Source: Litsea cubeba
Taxonomy: Eukaryota > Streptophyta > Magnoliopsida > Laurales > Lauraceae
DNA length: 64,000 nt
Reading direction: 5' to 3'
Assembly: GCA_012931725.1 (NCBI GenBank)
Contig: CM022951.1
Span: forward strand, 69,081,992-69,145,991
Numbering within the stretch: the first letter of the stretch is position 1; each line of letters starts with the position of its first letter. Position numbers and translations under genes: made by a program. The notes under the pieces are model-generated. The model saw nothing but the letters and a program-made list of their open reading frames with translations, ran no database searches and was not told the DNA's origin. Positions 12,465 to 23,259 of this stretch are shown piece by piece.

Positions 12465-14378
12465 TCACCGAGCCTTCTTCCTGGGCTTGTATTTCCAAGC
12501 AGATGGTGGAGATGGAGAGAACTCCACAGGCAGGTGGGGCGCTTCAGACTGGCCGGAAAGCATACCCACCACCTGTTTTATACTCGGCCGCTGCAGCGGC
12601 GATCGCTGGAGGCAGAGCAGCGCGACTGTAATGCAGAGCAGCACCTGATCTCTATCCAATTCCTCAATTGCTGGGTCTACGAGGTCCAGGAGCTTCCCCC
12701 GGCGGGCCAGGTGGCGCGCCCAGGAGACGAGGTTGGCGCGCTCGAACTCCGACATTGGCGAGCCGGTCACCTGCAACGGCCGCCTTCCGGCGATAATGAC
12801 GAGCAGAAGAACTCCATAGCTGTAGACATCGCACTTCTCAGAGGGCGGTCCGCCTCCACCGCACTCCGGGGCTATGTAGCAGACAGTGCCCCTCATGCTC
12901 GGGGTGCTGCTGAGGCCACAGCCGCCGCTCTTTGGGATCTCGCCGCTCATCCCGTCGACGCTGCAGCGGCGGCCGAATCGGAATTCTCCACTCAACCCAT
13001 CCATCCACCAATCAATGCTGCTATGGCTCCTCTTCTTCTTCTTAATCTTCTTCACTGGAATTGATGCTTCTTCGTCTCTCTGCCACCAAAGCTCCCCTGC
13101 TTCACTAGTCTCTGCATTTCTCTTCTTCTTCTTCTTTTTCGCAAGCTCCTCGCAAAATTCCTCCCGCCACCAAACCTTTGCAGGCCTGCACTTCTCTTTC
13201 TTCCTCCCTGCTTTCTCATCGTCCAAGCTTGCCCACCATTCCAATTGCCTTTGCTGCTGCTTCTTCTTCGATTTCTTGTTGATGGGGCTTCTGCTTTTTC
13301 CCTCTGCAATCCAATCACTGTTTGGCCTCTCCTTCCCAACCTCCTTTCCAATCCATTCCATCACATATTCCTTCACACCGCTCGAATCTGACCTTCCGAC
13401 CGCCTTTCTCCGCTCCTCCTCCACACTGAAATTCCCCTCCGAAGCGCTCGCCTTCTCCAATGTCTCCGAATTCGACACTTCATCCGGCGACCGCGACAGC
13501 TCCACTGCAGAAATAGCATTCCCATTCCCATCTTCACAAACTGTGTTCGTCGTCATGGTCGTCACACTCTCCGTCTCTTCTTCGAGCAGAGACTCGTCAT
13601 CTGAAATCTGTTGGTGGTGGTGGGGGTGGTGGATTTGGGTTTTTTTCATCTCCGGCGATAATGAGACGTCAATGGTCAAATCGACGGTTTTGACTCTTGA
13701 GAGTCCGAAATCGGCGATTTTAGCAGAGAAATCGCAGTCGAGGAGGACGTTGCTGGGCTTGATGTCGCCGTGGATGATAGGCGGATCGCAGGAGCAGTGA
13801 AGGAAGAGAAGGCCTTCCGCGACGTCGAGCGCGACGGAGAACCGGCGTTTCCAGATCATCATCTCCGGCCGGCGGCTGTCGAGCAGCGCGTCCTGGAGGC
13901 TACCGTTCGGCATCAGCTCATAGACGAGGAGGAGCCGGTCCCCGCGCCGGTGGTGGGAGTAGCCGATGAGAGACACCACTCGATCGCAGCCGTTGATCTG
14001 AGGCGCCAACGAGAGCTCGTTGTGAAACTCTCGGTCGCCTTGGAGGGAGCCGGTGTCCATGAGCTTGACGGCGAGGGGATGGTCGTAGGATGGGACGGCG
14101 GCGCGGTAGACTGAGCCGAAGCCGCCCTGGCCGAGCTTGTTGGAGGCGGAGAAGGAGGTGGTGGCGCGGCGGAGAGCGGAGTAAGAGAAGTGGCGGGGCT
14201 GGTTGAGGTCGGAGGTGGCAGCCCGGCGACGGGAGAGCTTTCGGAGCAGAAGGGCGAGGAGGAGGAGGATGATAGCGAAGACGGCGGAAGCGGCCGCGAC
14301 GGGGAGAAGGAAGGGAGGCAGAGAGTGGCGGCGGTGTTGGAGGGGCGGCTGGGGAGGTTCTGGCTGGCGAGATGGCAT
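12465..14378 (-). CDS. Receptor-like serine/threonine kinase, At2g45590/At4g25390 type
   Basis: Intronless, 637 residues. ATG at 14378-14376 was chosen because the frame further upstream has only a TTG; the resulting MPSR start also agrees with my memory of this family. Order: Pro/His-rich N-terminus, one hydrophobic segment (about 23-45) followed by KLSRRRAA as stop-transfer, a juxtamembrane segment, then a kinase domain. Visible motifs: glycine loop LGQGGFGSV (82-90), Lys105 in LAVKL, Glu121, catalytic loop HGDIKPSN (Asp205), DFG (223-225), APE (503-505), DVYSYG and Arg597. HRD is replaced by HGD. About 270 residues separate DFG from APE; this Ser/Lys/Glu-rich insert is typical of the subfamily and contains four WW dipeptide motifs. 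There is no sizeable extracellular domain, so ligand sensing would need a partner. Expected at the plasma membrane. A TIR element lies about 480 bp upstream. Ligand and substrate are unknown. Confidence 0.93.
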   Translation of the reverse strand: MPSRQPEPPQPPLQHRRHSLPPFLLPVAAASAVFAIILLLLALLLRKLSRRRAATSDLNQPRHFSYSALRRATTSFSASNKLGQGGFGSVYRAAVPSYDHPLAVKLMDTGSLQGDREFHNELSLAPQINGCDRVVSLIGYSHHRRGDRLLLVYELMPNGSLQDALLDSRRPEMMIWKRRFSVALDVAEGLLFLHCSCDPPIIHGDIKPSNVLLDCDFSAKIADFGLSRVKTVDLTIDVSLSPEMKKTQIHHPHHHQQISDDESLLEEETESVTTMTTNTVCEDGNGNAISAVELSRSPDEVSNSETLEKASASEGNFSVEEERRKAVGRSDSSGVKEYVMEWIGKEVGKERPNSDWIAEGKSRSPINKKSKKKQQQRQLEWWASLDDEKAGRKKEKCRPAKVWWREEFCEELAKKKKKKRNAETSEAGELWWQRDEEASIPVKKIKKKKRSHSSIDWWMDGLSGEFRFGRRCSVDGMSGEIPKSGGCGLSSTPSMRGTVCYIAPECGGGGPPSEKCDVYSYGVLLLVIIAGRRPLQVTGSPMSEFERANLVSWARHLARRGKLLDLVDPAIEELDRDQVLLCITVALLCLQRSPLQRPSIKQVVGMLSGQSEAPHLPVEFSPSPPSAWKYKPRKKAR

Positions 14379-14540
14379 GGTGAAAAGAAAATCCAAGGAA
14401 ACTGATTTTCAGGTGAACAGAACCCAAACAAGCATGAAAACAAAACAGAGAGAGAAAGTATGTGGTTGTTGGCAAACTTTCGTTGAAAAGTGAAGCCGAA
14501 GGAAGGAGCAAATGGATGCTAGCGAGCTGATAGCACTAGA

Positions 14541-14578
14541 GCAATAGCAATAGCAATAGCAATTGCAATAGCAATCGC
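14541..14578 (-). repeat. (GCTATT)n microsatellite in the kinase 5' leader/promoter
   Basis: Imperfect hexamer tract (AGCAAT on the plus strand), about 160 bp upstream of the kinase ATG. It probably lies in the 5' UTR or core promoter. Confidence 0.7.
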
Positions 14579-15412
14579 CAATGCCTCCTCTCTGTCTCTG
14601 TCTTTTTCTCTCTCTAAAAAGTCAAAAGGATTCGACTAAGGAATCTGACATTCTGATCTCTCTCTCTCTTTCTGCAGCAGGGACTTTTACCACTTGCTGG
14701 CAGTGGCTTTCCCGTGGTCTTCTACCTTACCTTATCAGGAGTAGCTTTATCTACCATCCTTATTTTAATCCTGGCCGTTCACCCAATCAATGAGCAGGTC
14801 AGGTGGGCCCATGTGGGGCCCACTGGCCATTTAATATAAAATGCAGTTTTATAATTTAGGAACATTTACTTCAAAAATCTCATTCAATAGGATAATTACA
14901 AATGATGACCTTAAATTTTTATAATGACAGTCAAGGACCTTCGGCCCAAAATTTAATATTTCATTCCGTTTTTGCCCTTTGTTAATTGATGTCAACATAA
15001 CAAAAAAAAAAAAAAAAAACATTCTTCACCCCCAAATCAACAGCAACTGTAGAATAGAAAAAATAGAGGAAGAAGATCAACGCCCTACTCATTTTTTTCT
15101 CAATCACAGTAAGAGAGAGATTGCTCGATGTCAATAAAATCCTAAACAACGAAAAACTCATTTCTCACATTCATTGGTAGTGAAGAGAAAATAAGAAGGA
15201 GAAGAACGCTCCAACCCTATCGTTTAAGTCAGAGATCTCATTCCAACCACGCCACAAAAATTTACATTTTTTTATCTACTTGGAAGTGACTTTTTTTGGC
15301 AATAATGATGAAAATTGCCAAACAGATTGTTAATGAGAAATACAATGTTATTGTGGCACAACTTCAACAAATGAGAACTTGTAATGTGCGGTGGACGTTG
15401 ACAAAAATGAAG

Positions 15413-15478
15413 CTTCTAAATGTAATATATATTTTGGAGTTTCTAAATGTAATATGTATTTTGGAGCTTCTAAATGTG
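15413..15478 (+). repeat. ~30-bp tandem repeat, 2.5 copies
   Basis: Unit CTTCTAAATGTAATATATAT followed by TTTGGAG occurs twice in full and once truncated, inside the TIR element. Confidence 0.7.
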
Positions 15479-15554
15479 GGTGGAAACATATTATATTTTT
15501 GTTGTATATGTTGGTGGTGCAAGATGAAAATTGCCAAAAATGATATTTTATGTT

Positions 15555-15780
15555 GATATCGATGAATCTTCTGTTGACGTCAACAAATTTATAGAGTCAC
15601 CCATGCCGTTAACTGGGCATTTTTGTTGACGTCAACACAATTTTATTTTGATGTCGATGAATCTTCTATCGACGTCAACAAATTTATATGTTCACTAATT
15701 GTAATAACTTGGCATTTTTGTTGGTACTAACACAATTTTATGTTGATGTCGAAGAATGTTTTGTTGATGTCAACAAATAT
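15555..15780 (+). repeat. 95-bp tandem repeat with TTGACGTCAA palindromes
   Basis: Copies begin at 15555, 15650 and 15745, an exact 95-bp period. Each contains GATGTCGATGAATCTTCT, a GTTGACGTCAAC-type palindrome, and GGCATTTTTGTTG. Perfect TGACGTCA cores lie within 15574-15583 and 15626-15635; variants CGACGTCA and TGATGTCA occur at about 15669 and 15763. TGACGTCA is a known palindromic binding core for plant bZIP proteins. Confidence 0.8.
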
Positions 15781-15999
15781 TACTCATGAGAGAATATGTA
15801 ACTAGTTATGTTGACATAAAAAAAGAAGGCGGAGGGGCAAAATGGAGAAAAAAAAAGATAGATTTGGGTTGGAGGTCATATGCCGTCATTATAAAAGTTT
15901 AGAATCCTCAACTGTCATTACCCTATCTATTTAAGAGGATTTTTGTAATAATATCCTTACAATTTAAATAACAAAAGGGGTTGCATATGTATTCTTATT

Positions 16000-17640
16000 T
16001 TGGAAAAAAGTAAAATAGATAGGTTCAGTGGGATGGAGCAGGATGTGCATTGGATTACCACCATGACCCTCACCTTGGTTTTGAGAGTTTTGACTAGAAT
16101 GGGTTTGGCAGTTGGTTTATGGTGATAACGAGGAGTACTGATTGAATTTGATTGGGTTCTTGGTTTTTTGTGCCTTATTTTCCCTTCTCGCATGCTGCTT
16201 TTCAACGAACCTTGGGTGGTTTTGGACCCGGGGGTTTGACAATGCTTCATGCGTTACTTTTTTTCTTTTTTTTATTTTATGTAATGGAAACAGGTAGTGG
16301 GTTGGTATACAAAGGTAGAATGGTAAGCATTACACGTGGGGCCTTATGTTATATTGAATATTGACTATTTGACTTGATGGCTATATAGTGGATGAAGAAT
16401 CGTCGTGTTCTTCAATTCAAGAGGATGACAGCACATTGAATACCTGGCCGTTTCTCTTTCTAATATTCTTATTGCTTCAGTGCATGGTCTTTAGTAGAAT
16501 TCATGTTGGAAGAAATTTATAATTCTCTAAAACTGTCCTCCTAATGTTGCATTCTTGATTCCTTTTTTTGGCTGGAGTATCCCATAAATGCTATGGGGGT
16601 TAGAGTTTGAGGATTGCGGAGGATTTAAAAAAAAAAACTTGCTATAGATACATGTGAATTATGTGTTAGCATTCATAATATGGTTTAAAATTTCGGTCAG
16701 CTTTGATGTTGGCCAAGTCTGGATTACGTGTAGCCATAAAAACCACTGTTGTAGCTCAGTTGGTGGTGATGTGAGCTTGAAAAGCTAAGTGCATGAGATT
16801 GATGAGTTTCATGCATGGCATATATGTAAGCTTTTGCTTTCATATGTTTTTCAAATAGGACCCTGCGTTTTCATTCAACCTAGACAATACTTTTAATGTC
16901 TTATGTTTTTATTAAAATCTCCTTAACTAATAACCAAATTGACATAAGAAAGCTTTTGTTTTATTTATTTTTTACAAATAAGTTTATTTATTTTTGCACG
17001 ACCTAAAAGAGCCCCTATATATGTGTTTTTACTTAAATCTCTTTAACTAATTGGGCCTATGAATTCTTTGTTTTGACTTGAAAAAAAACTCTCAAATGAC
17101 TTATCTATTTAGTTGCAAAATGAAAAGATAATTTTACACCTTAAACTTTGATGACCATAAACTAAAGATTAAGATCACTCGAATGATTTAATGTCACATA
17201 TTTTTCCAATCAACATCCAAACCTTTCAATCACCATGCTCCCTTAGTCCTTATGCATCTAGGTGGGCTTCCCTAAGAGTAACTTTAGTTGGTAAAATTTG
17301 TTAAGCTTAAATAAATGATATTTATGTCATTGGTCCATAAAATCTATCAGTCTATATTATATCATTAATTAGGTTATACATGAAGTCATGAGCATATTAA
17401 CTTTCATATATTTCTTGTTACTGATTTTTTTCTCTTTTCTATATTCATTTTAAAAAAGAAAAATATTGTACATTTTAGGAACGGCCATACCTCCATAATG
17501 AAGGAATGAACTGGCACAGGTGGGATTTGGGAAAGACTCGCCGTGGTCCCTATGGACGCATACACCAACATAAGATTTAAAAACCTTTGATTCATTGTCA
17601 TCAATGACTTAGTTACTGAAACATAGAGTGTAGTTGGGAT
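16000..17640. other. Intergenic, no gene supported
   Basis: AT-rich. A basic 97-residue open frame with an ATG occurs on the minus strand (16250-15957) but has no recognisable domain. A TAGCTCAGTTGG word at about 16752 resembles a Pol III A box without a matching B box. Confidence 0.5.
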
Positions 17641-17845
17641 ACACATCTATTAGAGGTGGACTCTTAATTTCCCTATAGAGGTCGTGCTTCTAGTTTTGTC
17701 TCCATGTAATTAATAGTTTCTACATTGCATTAGGTAGTAGTACGGTATTGTGGGCCTAACTGAGGATATCATGAATCAAACTCATGTCATCACTAGTAAC
17801 TAGTAAGTCAAATGCATTTTTACCACTAAGCTATAAGTGATTCTG
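17640..17845 (-). repeat. Probable tRNA-derived SINE, minus strand
   Basis: On the minus strand an A-box-like TAGCTTAGTGG is followed about 40 bp later by a B-box-like AGTTTGATTC, the spacing of a tRNA head. Tail and target duplication are not clear. Confidence 0.45.
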
Positions 17846-19330
17846 CTACTTTTATTTAAATAAGAATGTGACTATTTTAATTAAATATTTTTTTTAATAA
17901 ATCAAGCTTACATTTGTTAGAATTCGTATTAATTAAAGAGCAATTTGTTTGAATAGAATTAGGGGTGGTAAAATTGACTTGCACTTACAGTTAACTTTAC
18001 TTGCATTTGACCTACATCTTATATGGGTTAATTACAATCAATCTAACTCATAGTAAAATAAATATAGTTAGGCCTTAATTGGCTTATTTCAGTAGGTCAT
18101 TCAAAATAAGCGGAAGTTGTTAATTTTAGAAGCTTAGAAATTGGGTCCTTCATTTTTAAGAGAATTTGCCTTTATCTTTTTTTTTAAATAGATAGAAGGT
18201 AAAATCGTGTTTTAAACCTCTATCCGCATTAGGCTTTTAGATAATTTGTTATTTGAAAATAAAGAGGTCAAATATTGGCTTAGAATATACACGCAAAACT
18301 CATCTAAAAGAAGTGAATTCTTGCCGACCCCATACCAAACTAATTAAACCTAATCAAGAAAGAGAAAGAGATTTTCTTGGGAAGCGAGGAGTGTCTTTTC
18401 TTTAACAATCTCTTTCATTGTTGTTTTTATTAGTGGAAAGTGAGTGTCATGATGTTAATCGTGTGAATTAGTGTAGAAAGCAATTTCACTGCATGACAAC
18501 CCTGGTAAAAGTTAGACCACCGAATGTGCATATATAAAAAGGGTGGGACTGGGAGCGTGGAAACGTCAGTCATGTGAGGACATTGGCATGAGTGCGACTG
18601 GCTATCTATTTTGACTTTTTTTTTTTTTCTAGGAGGAATGCAGGCCTAGGAAACTGAGAAAAGATCATGTGGGTGGAGCTCCCTCTGACTACATAACTCC
18701 AGTGCCGTCCCGTTAAAACCACTGACCCTGTCATGCATTCGATGAAAGCGTAATACGAGGAAAATTGATTAAAAGGCAAGACATGTACTACCCTACATGT
18801 CTAATGTCTTTCTTGGAATACAGATCCTGTGGGCCACTGAAAGTCTTTCTTTCTATCCATTTTTTTTTTCCCAGCAGCTATGATGGGGCTCATTGGGCTG
18901 CCAGACACCACTAAATGATCCGGCCAGCCTGCTGTGCAAGTTGAGTCATGTTGGGTGTGTATGTTGTAATAACCAAGAAAATCGAATTTGGGACATGAAT
19001 GTGGAGTCTTGAACCAATAATTTACCGATTAGATTTTTAGTTCACTTGGGGAGACACCTCTTTTTTTTTCAAAAATTATTAGGAATTGATATCTAATTAT
19101 AGCGTAGAAGGTGAGAGATTTAGGTGATTAAGTTTAATTCAGTTTCAGACTGATTTAATCTATTATATGAGTGACAAGTTAATAAAACATTAACTTTTGT
19201 TTTTTTATATAATTGTTTATATATTATTCATTTATTTATTAATATATGACCATACCAAGACCTTGTTTCTAATCGGATCTGGACCCTGGAGTATATAGTC
19301 TTGGATTCATTAAAGAAAACTCATGTCGTA
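17846..19330. other. Intergenic, no gene supported
   Basis: AT-rich. A TATATAAAAAGGG word at about 18530 looks like a TATA box, but no coding sequence follows it. Confidence 0.5.
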
Positions 19331-19548
19331 CAGTTCAAGCTATGCTTGTTCTCATTGACCCTCTTATGAGTGAAACCAAGAAACTTGTTAAGTTTAAAAC
19401 GCTTTAGAATCAACCTATCAATTGAAACTTCTTTTTAGATTAGAAGCTGTATTTTTACCCTTTGTTATACAGCTAAAAATACAAAAATCAAACCGTCAAG
19501 CTGAAAGAGTATTCATTTGCATTTATCCCTCACCATAGGATGAGGGAC
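19331..19548 (+). repeat. Direct repeat, copy 1 (about 220 bp)
   Basis: Begins CAGTTCAAGC and ends in the semi-palindrome CCCTCACCATAGGATGAGGG. It is repeated in direct orientation at 20188-20414. The shared core includes AACTTCTTTTTAGATTAGAA, then GCTGTATTT and ACCCTTTGTTATACAGCTAA. Confidence 0.85.
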
Positions 19549-20187
19549 AAGATCTGAACTGAAACCTGTTTACATCCACACCCAAATTTCATCAATTGTT
19601 CATCTACTAGGACCCAATAGGCATATATAGAATGTCCATTGAACAATCTATGATGTTTGTCGCTGTATATGTCAACTTTATGGTTTATATAAATAACAGT
19701 GGGTTTGGTTCCAGAGTACCCCGTGAACCCGGATATACCTACATAATTATTTCTCTTCAGTGGTGAGTGATGACATTCCGCTCTCGTATGAAACCCATGA
19801 ACCTGGATCCAGATTCTTATTTGAGTCTATGGATGGACCAGAACTGGACCAAAAATGAACATTGGGTTCAAATTTTAGACCTGCATCCGGTTAATTTGGG
19901 TCTGGCCCTAAATTAAAGAAAAGCTTGTGGTTCTTCTGAATTCATCATTATGTTAATTCAAGGCCTTTTGGACTGGATGAGCAATAAAAGATTCCGGATT
20001 TACTGTGTGTTTCTCTCATAGGAGGAGCGAAATGAGTGGAACTCCACTGTGGGGCTCACCTATAAAAAATTTGAGTTGTTGAAAAAGTAAAGCCCTACTA
20101 TGTGTTGGATATATCCAAACTTTTCTGAATAAAAGTTGGTCTCACTAGTAATTGGTATAAGATTAATAACATGATTGATATACTATT

Positions 20188-20414
20188 CAGTTCAAGCAAA
20201 AATGTATGCTTGTTCTCATTAACCCTCTTATGAGTGAAACAAGAAATGATCTTTAGTTTAAAACACTTTAGAATCAACCGATCAATTGAAACTTCTTTTT
20301 AGATTAGAAGCTGTATTTCTACCCTTTGTTATACAGCTAAAAATATAAAAACCAAACCGTCACAAACAGGGAGAGTATTCCTTTACATATATCCCTCACC
20401 ATAGGATGAGGGAC
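20188..20414 (+). repeat. Direct repeat, copy 2 (about 227 bp)
   Basis: Roughly 85-90% match to 19331-19548, ending in the same CCCTCA...TGAGGG semi-palindrome. The 640 bp between the copies shows no coding sequence. The arrangement could be a small LTR-type (TRIM-like) element or a segmental tandem duplication; no TG...CA ends or primer site were found, so I leave it unclassified. Confidence 0.8.
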
Positions 20415-21374
20415 ACTCCCATTTTTTGAAAGTTTCAAATACATAGGGAGTATTTCTATATATCTGAAAAATCACTTTTGTACTTAAAACTTTTCAAAAA
20501 AAGAAATGTTCCTCACCGAACGAGAGTAGATGCACTTAAATATTTCTTCACAATTAAAACCTTTATAAGCGTTATGTGACCTATGTCGGCCATCAGTTGC
20601 GTGCGGCACCCCCAAACGCTTAAATTGAATAAGGAATTTCTACTTTTCATACTTCAGCCCAGGAGTAAAATAATATGGCCCCCAGACTACCAAAACCCTC
20701 TCATGAGGGTGGGGGCCCTGGGGGGTGGGGACCTTTTGATGTTTTCATCTTCTAAAAGAAAGCAAGAGCATGAGACATGAGTCACGTGTTATAGTCCTTT
20801 ACCTGCTTGTTTTTTTCCATAGGGCTGTTTCCCATACGCTATGGAAGAGCTATGGGGAAGAGCTATAGAGATGTGGCCATTTGGAGATACTCCTTTTGGT
20901 CAACCCTTCACACAAAGCTTGAAAAGACAGGAAGAAACTAGAAGATACTTTGCAAAATATAAAAAAAAACATTTGAAAAGGATATATACCAGACTCCATA
21001 GCCTTAGATCCTTGGAGAGAATACAACAATTGCTGTTCATACTCCAAAGCCAAATATCTTGCTCCTTCCCAAATGGAACAGAAGGCCTTGCCTGCTCATA
21101 TCTCTTTTTCGAATGCATGCGTCTACCTTTTCATTTTGGCCTTTTTATCCTTCTCTTTCCACCTAGGATAGAACCACTGGATATCTTTTGAGGAGAAAAT
21201 GACTGTACAGAAGGCAAAGTGGATGGATGCTGAGGTGCATCAGTTGAAGCCATTGGGTTAAACATTTTTGTAGATTTTCACAATATGCATTTGGGTTTGG
21301 ATGATCTAATGAGGATTGATTTTCTATACATTCCTAGGTCTCATTGAGATATAGACTAGCTAGGTTCTCACTTG
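20415..21374. other. Intergenic, no gene supported
   Basis: A 116-residue open frame at 20841-21191 starts with ATG but has no recognisable domain and no promoter or splice context. Otherwise nothing stands out. Confidence 0.45.
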
Positions 21375-22180
21375 AATATAACTTTACGTAGGCACAGGTC
21401 CCGTAGGGCTTCATACCACTCTTGAGGTCCCCAAATACACCGTATTTATGGATAAGGTCATCAAGGTGCGTTTTTGTATTTTTTTATTTTTTTTGTCGTT
21501 TAGCGAATGGTCGATATCGATTATTCTGCGGGAATCCAAATAAAAATTGAATTTTTAGGAGGGAAAAGAGGGGAGGGAAGGAGGAGGGAGAAGAGGGGAG
21601 GGGAGGAGAGCAGCTATGCACGTTGAACACGTTGGACCTGATCACCTCATCCCACCATATTCAACCCGAACGGGTACACAATATGAAGTTCTGAAAAAAA
21701 AAAAAAAACCCATTTTAATAAGAACAAAGTTAAGTAAAGGAAAATGGAGGTTTGAGAATGAAATCAATCAGCCTCTTCCCATGTGCGGGTGCGGGTGGTT
21801 TTGGATCTCCAAGATGGCATTGATAGAATCTCTGAGCCGCTTTGCTTCCTCCTCCGTGAGGTGCACGTGGGTGACGGCCAAGACCCCCCTGTGGCCGAGC
21901 TTGAGCTGGGAGGCTGAGGAAGACATCTCTGGCGTCCATCCCATAGAATTCCTTGGCGAGAATGGAGACGGGGTGGATGCGAGGACCCCTATGCAACACC
22001 ACCCCTCTCCTCTTCTCCCTCAAGTTGGGTTCCCACATAATGGTCGGTATCGACCATTCATTAAACAACAATATATATATATACAAAAACGCACATTGAG
22101 GACGTTATCCATAAATACAGTGTGTCTGGGACCTCAAGAGTGGTATAGAATCCTACGGGGACTTGCGCCATAAATTCCTC
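21375..22180. mobile_element. MULE-like element with long TIRs and a gene-like fragment (candidate Pack-MULE)
   Basis: The first ~140 bp (TCATACCACTCTTGAGGTCC, GTATTTATGGATAAGGTC, GTGCGTTTTTGTAT, AATGGTCGATATCGA) are repeated inverted in the last ~140 bp. Outer boundaries are approximate; no convincing target duplication was found. Between the TIRs is a GC-richer 350-bp block with protein-like open sequence on the minus strand. It shares its T-rich subterminal region and the GGTCGATATCGACC-type palindrome with the element at 48676-50078, so the two belong to one family. Confidence 0.75.
21767..22005 (-). pseudogene. Gene-like fragment inside the MULE-like element
   Basis: On the minus strand two frames read like protein. 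One includes HPVSILAKEFYGMDARDVF. After a shift of frame, the other includes GHRGVLAVTHVHLTEEEAKR and runs to a stop near 21767. The GC-rich composition contrasts with the flanks, as expected for captured exon sequence. I do not recognise the parent gene. The frame change suggests that it is not functional, or that an intron or deletion lies between the parts. Confidence 0.45.
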
Positions 22181-22310
22181 TAATTTTATTGTGGTGAAAA
22201 TGCGTAGCACGTAGTATTCTATCAAGGGATATTTAAACAAGAGGCTACAATTTTAAGGCTTGCAATCCTTGTCCAACATTAAAGAAAGCTTTACACATCA
22301 TGGCCAAAGT

Positions 22311-22822
22311 AGGGTGGCAAAGAGGCCCGGGTCGACAAGTGGTGCCTATGGGTTGAAGTCCAACCTGTATCCGACCTATGTTAAAACAGATCAAATAACT
22401 TTAGCCCACACCTGATGCAGCCCATAACCCGACCTGCATGACCCCCATCCAATGCAGGTCCACCCATTTAGTCCAACACAACCTGTGGAATCTTGGCTCA
22501 AACCCAATCTATTACAAATATTAAGGTTATATATACTGGACTTAAGCTGTATATAGGTCAAAGAAAAACCCAAAATAAGCTTGGCTCATTCTATATAAAA
22601 TAGACTATTGTAAGTACCAAAATATTAAACCACCAAATTATCTAATTGGGTTTAGATGTGCAAATAACCGTAACCCAACCCATTTAAATAAGTTAGACGG
22701 GTTAACCATAATGTGACCCATTTAAATGCAAGTTAGGTTTTTCCAACCTATGGCTGACCCATATATATTGCGGGTCAAATGCGGGTCTAATTAAATCGGT
22801 TTAGTTCAGATTTTGCCACCCT
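22311..22822. mobile_element. hAT-like MITE
   Basis: Ends AGGGTGGCAAA and TTTGCCACCCT are exact inverted copies, a form close to the common plant AGGGATGGCAA termini. Flanking GGCCAAAG (22302-22309) and GACCAAAG (22825-22832) fit an 8-bp target duplication with one change. The interior is GACCC/GGGTC-rich and non-coding. Confidence 0.7.
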
Positions 22823-23259
22823 TTGACCAAAGCATATAAATCATGTGTTTTGATGGATTATGGTGTTACTATTGTTTGGTATCATGGTAGTTTGATTTTT
22901 TTTCTTTTCTAATTCTATTACCATCGATCTGTATGTACCTTATTAGCAATTTCTCATAAAAAGTCATATTGCTCCCAAGTTGTTTATGGAAACTTTCCAA
23001 TAATTGATATTTGTAGTGGTCCATGCATGAGTTGTAAAATCAAGGATTGGTACAGCCTAGATTCATGAATGGGACTACCAGTGTAGCTGCTTCTGTGAGA
23101 ATCATATTCACGCACTTCAGAGTTGACATCAACCTCCATCCTTTGAGAGTAAATACAGAACTCATATGTCCCTAGCTGTTCCTCGTCTGATCAGGAACAT
23201 GAGTTGTGTAGGTCGGTATGTGAGTTCGACTCTATTGTGAAGAGTTAAAAAACAAAGAA

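Larger units (their letters stand above)
14859..15956. mobile_element. Non-autonomous TIR element, MULE-like, in the kinase upstream region
   Basis: The left end (GGAACATTTACTTCAAAAATC, continuing to GGATAATTACA and TTTTTATAATGACAG) is matched inverted at the right end (CTGTCATTACCC, then GGATTTTTGTAATAATATCC) over roughly 100 bp of imperfect TIR. Flanks TTATAATTTA (14849-14858) and TTACAATTTA (15957-15966) form a 10-bp near-duplication, in the 9-10 bp range of Mutator-like elements. The interior carries a 95-bp tandem array and a 27-bp array but no transposase. Interior words TTGATGTCAACATAAC recur inverted near both ends. Confidence 0.65.

Noticed and set aside
12534..14511. Several long open frames overlapping the receptor kinase on both strands
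   Set aside because: They are shadows of the GC-richer kinase coding sequence; only the minus frame with kinase motifs is supported.
15957..16250. 97-residue basic minus-strand frame with an ATG
   Set aside because: No domain, Lys/Thr/Pro-rich, abuts a transposon end; no transcript signals.
16745..16820. tRNA-like sequence with TAGCTCAGTTGG
   Set aside because: No acceptable B box, anticodon stem or acceptor pairing; at most a SINE head fragment.
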